Source: an uncultured Clostridia bacterium (GTDB lineage Bacteria; Bacillota_A; Clostridia; Christensenellales; Aristaeellaceae). Taken from it: a stretch of 10,107 nucleotides of DNA. The notes below the pieces were generated by a model. It saw nothing but the letters and a program-made list of their open reading frames with translations. It did no database searches and had not been told where the DNA came from. The first letter of the stretch is position 1. Each line of letters starts with the position of its first letter. Of the stretch, positions 5,458 through 10,107 are shown in pieces. Made by a program: the position numbers and the translations under genes. The stretch lies in contig CAMOGC010000047.1 of NCBI GenBank assembly GCA_946613955.1, forward strand, positions 1-10,107. Direction: 5' to 3'.

Positions 5458-7629
5458 ATGAGGAAATTTAAGAATTTTGTGATTGGCGGCATCCAGAGCA
5501 AGGTGTTCAATCTGATCCTGTATACGGTGTTCCTGCTGACCGCCGCCTTCATCGCTTTATCCATCTATCAGAACAATACCCTGTCGCAGCTGGTGGCCGA
5601 CTCCAGCCAGAAGCAGCAGGAGGCCATCGGCGAGATCACCGGCCGGGTCATGGACGTGGTGGTGGATCAGAGTCTGGAGCGCACCAACCGTACGGAAGCG
5701 GCGATTGTGGACGCCATGTTCACGGATGAAGCCCGGCGGGTGCTGTTCCTGGCCGATTACGCGACCAAGCTGTTCGCTCATCCCGAGAATTATGACCCCA
5801 AGCCCTATTCCGGCCCCCGCGCCGAAGACGACGGGAAATGGACGGCCAAGGTGATTTACGCCCCCGGCGTGGATCCGGAGGATCCGGCCGTCAAAGGCAA
5901 GCTGGGGCTGGTGGCCAATATGGCGGAGATCATGCTCTCGCTCTGCCCTTCCTATGAGGCCACCTCGATCTATATCGGCCTGCCGGAAGGGGCGCATTTA
6001 ACCGTCGGAAACACCTCCTCCGGCTGGATCAGCGAAAGCGGCGGCACCATCGCCTATGATCCGCGGGAGCGGGGCTGGTACCGCGCCGCCGTGGAGGCGG
6101 GCAAGCTCACCTTTTTCGGCAACGAAACGGATATCGATACCGGGGCGTTCTGCGTCGAATGCGCCATCCCGGTCTATGGCCCGGACGGCAGCCTGCAGGC
6201 CGTGATCGGGACGGATCTTTTCCTCGATAACATGCAGCAGATTCTGCAGGGGATGGCCGTGGAGGGAGAATACTTCCTGCTGATCAACCAGAACGGATAC
6301 ATCATCCCCGGTCCCCAGTCGGAAATCTTCCCCATCTCCGCGGAAAACAAGACCGGCGATATGCGGGAAGCCGGCGAGCCGCTGCTGAGGGATGTGGTTT
6401 CCCAGGCGCTGGCCGGCAACAGCACGGCCGTCGTCAGCGGCGAGCTTGGGGACGGCACGTATTATCTGACCGCCTCGCCCATTCCCGCCACCGGCTGGGT
6501 GCTGGTATCGGCGTATAACGCGGAAATCACCCGCCAGCCCGCCCAGCTGCTTCAGGGCAGCGTCTCCCAGATCCAGTCCGAGTCCATGTCCGTTTACCAG
6601 GAAAAAATGTCCCATTCCCGGACGATGGCCAACATCCTGCTGCTGGTCGTCATGGTATTGACCCTCACGGGCGCCCTGGTCCTGGGGAAGCGGATCGTCA
6701 AGCCCCTGAACACCATTACCCGGCGCATATCCGAGCTCAGCGAGGGGAACCTGGAATTCAAAATGGAGGGCGCCTACAAGACCGGGGACGAGGTGGAGGA
6801 GCTGGCCCAGTCCTTCGCCGCGATCTCTCATAAGACCGTGGAATATATGCAGAAGGTCGTCCAGGTAACAGCGGAAAAGGAGCGCATCGGAACGGAGCTC
6901 GCCCTGGCTACGCAGATTCAGGGCGCCATGCTGCCGCATATTTTCCCCGCCTTCCCCGATCGGAGCGAGTTTGACATCTTTGCCAGCATGGACCCGGCCA
7001 AGGAGGTGGGCGGAGATTTCTACGACTACTTCCTCATCGACAACGACCATCTCGCTCTGGTCATCGCGGATGTGTCGGGCAAGGGCGTTCCGGCGGCGCT
7101 GTTCATGATGGCCAGCAAGATTATCCTCCAGAGCGTCGCCATGATGGGGCACTCCCCCGCGGAAATTCTGGCCAGAACCAACAACGCGATTTATTCCAAC
7201 AACGAGGCGGAGATGTTCGTAACGGTCTGGCTGGGAATCCTGGAGCTGTCCACGGGCAAGCTGACCGCCGCCAACGCCGGCCACGAGTTCCCGGCGCTCC
7301 GGCAGCCCGGCGCTCCCTTCGAGCTGTATAAGGACCGGCACGGCTTCGTCATCGGCGGCATGGAAAACGTGCGCTATAAGGAGTACCAGATCCAGATGGA
7401 GCCCGGCAGCAAGATCTTCGTCTATACCGACGGCGTCGCCGAGGCCACCAACGCGGAGAAGGAGCTCTTTGGCACCGAGCGGATGATCGAAGCCCTCAAT
7501 ACCGATCCGGACGCGGCCCCGCAGCAGATTCTGAAGAACGTGCGTTCCAGCGTCGACGCTTTCGTGAAGGACGCGGAACAGTTTGACGATCTGACCATGC
7601 TGTGTCTGGAGTATAAGGGAAAGCGGTGA
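5458..7629 (+). CDS. Membrane sensor serine phosphatase: dCache-like, HAMP, SpoIIE/PP2C
   Basis: A 723-residue membrane protein. One transmembrane helix (about residues 17-38) is followed by a large extracellular part with dCache features (YDPRERGWYRAA near residue 200, then IPVYGPDGSLQAVIGTDLF). A second helix lies at about 389-412, a HAMP domain at about 412-465, a short coiled linker, and a C-terminal SpoIIE/RsbU phosphatase domain from about 500. The metal-binding acidic residues are present: D520 and D523 in VGGDFYD, D538 in ADVSGKG, D658 in YTDG, D710 and D711 in DDLT. The family removes phosphate from Ser/Thr of anti-sigma-factor antagonists, so an outside ligand would control a partner-switching module. 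No such partner gene is in the window. The start at 5458 has AAGGAAG (5441-5447) 10 bp upstream and puts MRKFKN directly before the helix; in-frame ATGs at 5323 and 5401 lack both. Confidence 0.93.
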   Translation: MRKFKNFVIGGIQSKVFNLILYTVFLLTAAFIALSIYQNNTLSQLVADSSQKQQEAIGEITGRVMDVVVDQSLERTNRTEAAIVDAMFTDEARRVLFLADYATKLFAHPENYDPKPYSGPRAEDDGKWTAKVIYAPGVDPEDPAVKGKLGLVANMAEIMLSLCPSYEATSIYIGLPEGAHLTVGNTSSGWISESGGTIAYDPRERGWYRAAVEAGKLTFFGNETDIDTGAFCVECAIPVYGPDGSLQAVIGTDLFLDNMQQILQGMAVEGEYFLLINQNGYIIPGPQSEIFPISAENKTGDMREAGEPLLRDVVSQALAGNSTAVVSGELGDGTYYLTASPIPATGWVLVSAYNAEITRQPAQLLQGSVSQIQSESMSVYQEKMSHSRTMANILLLVVMVLTLTGALVLGKRIVKPLNTITRRISELSEGNLEFKMEGAYKTGDEVEELAQSFAAISHKTVEYMQKVVQVTAEKERIGTELALATQIQGAMLPHIFPAFPDRSEFDIFASMDPAKEVGGDFYDYFLIDNDHLALVIADVSGKGVPAALFMMASKIILQSVAMMGHSPAEILARTNNAIYSNNEAEMFVTVWLGILELSTGKLTAANAGHEFPALRQPGAPFELYKDRHGFVIGGMENVRYKEYQIQMEPGSKIFVYTDGVAEATNAEKELFGTERMIEALNTDPDAAPQQILKNVRSSVDAFVKDAEQFDDLTMLCLEYKGKR

Positions 7630-7638
7630 TCGTCCCAT

Positions 7639-7667
7639 CCGCCGCCCCCGGAGGGGGTGGACGGCGG
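7639..7667 (+). other. GC hairpin just after the phosphatase stop
   Basis: CCGCCG (7639-7644) pairs with CGGCGG (7662-7667), and inside it CCCCC (7645-7649) pairs with GGGGG (7653-7657) around a GGA loop, leaving TGGA as a bulge. It begins 10 bp after the stop codon. The tail is TTCTCCC, not a T-run, so it looks more like a transcript-end stabiliser than a proper intrinsic terminator. Confidence 0.45.
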
Positions 7668-7683
7668 TTCTCCCATGCTCCTC

Positions 7684-7736
7684 CGCCTGGACGATTTCAG
7701 GCCGTTTTATGCCTGATCTTTTCGCTTTCCCAGGCG
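7684..7736 (+). terminator. Nested inverted repeats, possible terminator with alternative pairing
   Basis: TCAGGC (7697-7702) pairs with GCCTGA (7711-7716) over an 8-nt loop and is followed by TCTTTTCGCTTTCC, a weak terminator shape. An outer pair, CGCCTGG (7684-7690) with CCAGGCG (7730-7736), encloses it. Because GCCTG and CAGGC each occur twice in alternation, the segments could also pair first-with-second and third-with-fourth. It lies 55 bp after the phosphatase stop and 178 bp before the next gene. Confidence 0.35.
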
Positions 7737-7839
7737 CGGGGATTGATCCCAAATCGTGTTATGAGCAGGGATGTCCCGCCCGCCTTCCGGAAAAGCCGGA
7801 GGAGATGACGGCAGAATCGGTTCTGGCCAGAGCGTTTCA

Positions 7840-7869
7840 CTGACAGATCCGCCCGCGAATGCGTATCAA
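7840..7869 (+). promoter_or_regulatory. Weak promoter candidate for the SH3b/secreted-protein pair
   Basis: CTGACA (7840-7845), an 18-bp spacer, then TATCAA (7864-7869), about 45 bp before the ATG at 7914. Each box has one or two mismatches to the sigma-A consensus. The position fits the need for a separate promoter after the hairpins at 7639-7736. The remainder of the 7630-7913 gap holds no gene I can support. Confidence 0.4.
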
Positions 7870-7913
7870 ATGATGGGAACCTTTTCCCAAGGCCATGGAA
7901 GGAGTGAAGAACG

Positions 7914-8459
7914 ATGAAGAAAAACAGGACACGGATCACGACAGACCGGAAGAACACGGCGCGCGGAAGGCGGCTGGTGGCGGGCCTGACGGCGCTGATG
8001 CTGGCGCTGGGCCTCTTCGGAGCGGCGCTGGCGGAAATCATTCCCGCCAGCGAGCCGGGGCAGCAGATCGGGTATCAGGCGGTGGTGCTGTGCGAAAAGC
8101 TGACCCTGCGGGAACAGCCGGACGCCTCCTCCCGGGCGGTTCATACGCTGCAATACGGCGATCTGCCCATCGTGGTGGGTGCCGACTCGGAACAGGGAGC
8201 CCGGGAAGAAAACGGCTTTTTATACTGTGTCCTGGGCGACGGGGAAGATTCGCCCTCCGGCTGGCTCAACAAGGACTATCTTTTCATCAATCCCGCCTGG
8301 TATGTAACGGAGAGAAGCACGCCGGTCTACGCCTGGAACGGAGCGGATTCGCCGAGGATCGGCCTGCTCGACGGCGGAACACGCCTGCCCATCCTGAAGG
8401 AGGAGGCGGGCTGGTATCTGGTCAGCCTGCGGGGCGCGGCCGGATGGATCCGGAAGTAA
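7914..8459 (+). CDS. Secreted protein with two SH3b-like domains
   Basis: A 181-residue exported protein. A basic N-terminus of about 20 residues leads into a hydrophobic stretch and ALA at about residue 40, the likely signal-peptidase site. The mature part looks like two bacterial SH3 (SH3b) repeats: about residues 57-125 (LTLREQPDASSRAVHTL, later SGWLNKDYL) and about 128-181 (VYAWNGADSPRIGLL, GTRLPILKE, GWYLVSL, GWIRK). The pattern of LRxxPxxxSxxxxxL followed by W(Y)xxV and GW(I/L) is typical of SH3b, a fold that often binds peptidoglycan or metal in wall proteins. No catalytic domain is attached, so it may be a binding or anchoring protein. GGAAGGAG (7897-7904) is 9 bp before the ATG, which decides the start over an overlapping frame at 7895. 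It is followed after 42 bp by another exported protein, probably in one operon. Confidence 0.8.
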   Translation: MKKNRTRITTDRKNTARGRRLVAGLTALMLALGLFGAALAEIIPASEPGQQIGYQAVVLCEKLTLREQPDASSRAVHTLQYGDLPIVVGADSEQGAREENGFLYCVLGDGEDSPSGWLNKDYLFINPAWYVTERSTPVYAWNGADSPRIGLLDGGTRLPILKEEAGWYLVSLRGAAGWIRK

Positions 8460-8501
8460 GGGGTTGCCCTCATTTATCAATCGCACAGGAGGAATGAATC
8501 C

Positions 8502-9374
8502 ATGAAAAAAACGCTGAAAAGAACGATCCTGCTGGCCCTTTCTCTGGCCCTGGTCCTGACCCAGGCGGCTTTCGCCGCGCCTTCCGAAAAGCTGCAGGCG
8601 GTCTATGACGCCCTGATGGCCGAAGGCTCCTCCTTCAACACGACCAAAGCGACCTACGCCCAGTATTATCAGGGCGTTGAGCTGGACGCGAAGCTGGAGG
8701 ACGACCGGATCGTCATCACGCAAAGCAGCACCAACGAGTACGTGCCCTCCGGCTCCTGGACCTTTATCCAGGAGGGGGACGACCTGACCGTGACTTTCCC
8801 CCAGGACGACTTCTCCGGCATCGGCATGGTCATGAACCTGTTTGGGGCCGTCACGGCCAGCCGTGGGGTCAATACCAGCCTGCTCAACGGATACATGTTC
8901 GCCCTTGGCGATGAGAACCCCTATATGGCCATGGAGCGGGATGAAAAGGCCGGAACGGTCAAATATCTGATCCGCCTGAACGCGGAATACAATTTCGAGG
9001 GCCTGGATCAGATGATCATGACGAAGGAAAAGATGGACTTCCTGGATCCGAAGGATGACACGATGACCAGCTGGGGCGGCAACTATGGCAAGGTGATCAT
9101 GGTCATGAACCGCAGCGGCCGCAGCCTGACGATCCTGGTCTGCGAGCATGGCGGGCTGGACAACGTCGCCTATCAGGATATCATCAACGCCGTTTCCGCC
9201 GTTCAGCCGGAAGGCTGGGAAACCTTCGTGGCCGAATACAAGGAGCTCAAGGACGTGAAGACGGACGGCTACAGCGTCACGCTGAACCCGGACGACGCGC
9301 AGGTGGGCGAAATCATCGATGAGCGCTATGAGGGCTATTCCTACGCCATCGTCCGTATTGGAAAGGGCGAATAA
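8502..9374 (+). CDS. Secreted protein of unknown family
   Basis: A 290-residue protein with a clear signal peptide: MKKTLKRT, a hydrophobic core, and AFA at residues 23-25 before APSEKL, so the mature protein has about 265 residues outside the membrane. I do not recognise a family. The mature part is acidic, lacks a lipobox, contains no obvious catalytic motif and has no C-terminal anchor or sortase signal. It reads like alternating beta strands and short helices (for example LEDDRIVITQSS, WTFIQEGDDLTVTFPQDDF, KVIMVMNRSGRSLTILVCE), and the tail EYKELKDVKTDGYSVTLNPDDAQVG looks like a final beta segment. A lipocalin-like or other small beta-rich ligand-binding fold is possible but unproven. AGGAGG (8487-8492) is 9 bp before the ATG. 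It follows the SH3b gene by 42 bp without a visible terminator and is ended by the strong hairpin at about 9400. Confidence 0.8.
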   Translation: MKKTLKRTILLALSLALVLTQAAFAAPSEKLQAVYDALMAEGSSFNTTKATYAQYYQGVELDAKLEDDRIVITQSSTNEYVPSGSWTFIQEGDDLTVTFPQDDFSGIGMVMNLFGAVTASRGVNTSLLNGYMFALGDENPYMAMERDEKAGTVKYLIRLNAEYNFEGLDQMIMTKEKMDFLDPKDDTMTSWGGNYGKVIMVMNRSGRSLTILVCEHGGLDNVAYQDIINAVSAVQPEGWETFVAEYKELKDVKTDGYSVTLNPDDAQVGEIIDERYEGYSYAIVRIGKGE

Positions 9375-9391
9375 GCAAAACAGATACACGG

Positions 9392-9430
9392 AAAAAAAGC
9401 ACCGCGGGGCGATCCCGCGGTGTCTTTTTA
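9392..9430. terminator. Bidirectional intrinsic terminator between convergent genes
   Basis: A perfect 9-bp GC stem, CACCGCGGG (9400-9408) with CCCGCGGTG (9414-9422), closes a 5-nt loop. It is flanked by seven A on the left (9392-9398) and TCTTTTTA on the right, with more T after that. It can end transcripts from the secreted-protein gene on the plus strand and from the membrane-protein gene on the minus strand. Confidence 0.92.
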
Positions 9431-9434
9431 CTTT

Positions 9435-10091
9435 TTATTTCTTTTCATTTTCTCTTCCCGGAACAGCGCGCAGGAAGGCGATGATGATCAACACATAGCA
9501 GATGGTTTTGGGGAGCATGAGCATGCCCAGCATGGGTACCGCCCCGGCGCCCACGGCCACCGGGATATAGAACAGGAAGGACAGAAGGATATACAGCCAT
9601 ACGAAGCGGAAAACCCGGTCCTCCTCCCGCTTGCGGAAGTACAATGCGCAGATCGCCGCCCCCAGCAGCACGAAGGGGATGTTCCGGAGAATGCCCCAGG
9701 TCATGTCGCTGCTGTTTTCGAGCCAGCCGTTCTGCGGGAAGAGGCACAGGATGACCCGCGCCGCCGTCAGCACCCACAGCCCGATCGTCATTCCGCGGTT
9801 TTCCGTTTCCCGGTAACGCCCCAGCCAGATGTAATACAAAAGCATGTAAAAGAATGTCATGGTGATGGACGTGATAAGCTTGCCCACCCCCAGGGCGGCC
9901 GTAAAATCGGCGTCGACAAAATAGTTCAGCACCCGGGGCACAAGATGGAACGCGTCGCCGCATCCGAGAATCAGGGCGGCCAGACCCATCATCTTCTCCG
10001 TCCGGTTCCGCGCCCGGCGAAGGATCAGGCACCCGCTGATGATGGCAAACAACAGGTAAAGGATGTCAAAGGCGGATTCCCCGTATTTCAT
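9435..10091 (-). CDS. Polytopic membrane protein of unknown function
   Basis: A 218-residue protein with about seven hydrophobic segments, roughly at residues 8-24, 35-56, 67-90, 101-118, 134-152, 160-180 and 184-210. Short charged loops (RRARNRTEK, RKREEDRVFR) lie between them. The second segment carries GDAFHLVPR (45-53), whose charged and histidine residues inside a hydrophobic region are striking; from memory a similar motif recurs in uncharacterised Clostridial membrane proteins, so it may be a functional site. No transporter or enzyme family was recognised. The start at 10091 has GGGAGG a few bases upstream on the minus strand, inside the window. It converges on the secreted-protein gene and shares the terminator between them; its promoter and upstream neighbours lie beyond the right edge. 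Confidence 0.78.
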   Translation of the reverse strand: MKYGESAFDILYLLFAIISGCLILRRARNRTEKMMGLAALILGCGDAFHLVPRVLNYFVDADFTAALGVGKLITSITMTFFYMLLYYIWLGRYRETENRGMTIGLWVLTAARVILCLFPQNGWLENSSDMTWGILRNIPFVLLGAAICALYFRKREEDRVFRFVWLYILLSFLFYIPVAVGAGAVPMLGMLMLPKTICYVLIIIAFLRAVPGRENEKK

Positions 10092-10107
10092 GTCGCAGCC
10101 CTCCCGT

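Noticed and set aside
5998..7752. A 584-codon minus-strand open frame opposite the phosphatase gene
   Set aside because: It is an antisense shadow of the SpoIIE/PP2C gene, with no family features or translation signal.
8220..9389. A 389-codon minus-strand open frame opposite the two secreted-protein genes
   Set aside because: It would begin next to the bidirectional terminator and runs antisense to two genes that both have signal peptides and strong ribosome binding sites.

Overview
The window is a GC-rich stretch of chromosome from a Gram-positive bacterium, most likely one of the Clostridia (Bacillota). The reasons are strong AGGAGG-type ribosome binding sites, sigma-A-like promoters, a RsbU/SpoIIE-type phosphatase, several short secreted proteins with typical signal peptides, and a divergent NAD+-dependent DNA ligase of a kind I associate with Clostridia. 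A Christensenellales- or Lachnospiraceae-like gut or rumen organism would fit, but that is a guess. Codon third positions are very GC-rich, so long open frames appear opposite almost every real gene; I treat those as shadows.

Layout. Positions 1-1992 (minus strand): the first 26 codons of a probable COG3910-like AAA ATPase, immediately downstream of a complete glycogen branching enzyme gene (glgB). Positions 1993-2306: a divergent control region with one good promoter facing each way and a perfect 14-bp palindrome in the glgB leader. Positions 2307-4331 (plus): a divergent NAD+-dependent DNA ligase that keeps the lysine nucleophile but has changes at several otherwise conserved NAD+/nucleotidyl-transfer motifs. 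Positions 4427-5232 (plus): a promoter with an extended -10, then a secreted M15-type zinc peptidase acting on peptidoglycan. Positions 5271-5381: about four degenerate 28-bp GC-rich repeats. Positions 5458-7629 (plus): a membrane sensor phosphatase (dCache-like extracellular domain, HAMP, SpoIIE/PP2C domain). Positions 7630-7913: hairpins with possible alternative pairing. Positions 7914-9374 (plus): a secreted double-SH3b protein and a secreted protein of unknown family, 42 bp apart and probably co-transcribed. A bidirectional terminator at about 9392-9430 separates these from a convergent gene for a polytopic membrane protein (9435-10091, minus).

How they fit together. The plus-strand genes from 4528 to 9374 share an envelope theme: a peptidoglycan peptidase, a sensor with an extracellular ligand domain, an SH3b protein that may bind cell wall, and an unknown exported protein. 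No shared pathway is proven. The phosphatase has no anti-sigma factor, anti-sigma-factor antagonist or sigma factor beside it in the window. I see no RNA genes, CRISPR array, transposase, phage gene or attachment site. I found no clearly new multi-gene system; the best leads are the ligase variant, the secreted unknown protein, the palindrome in the glgB leader and the switch-like inverted repeats at 7684-7736.
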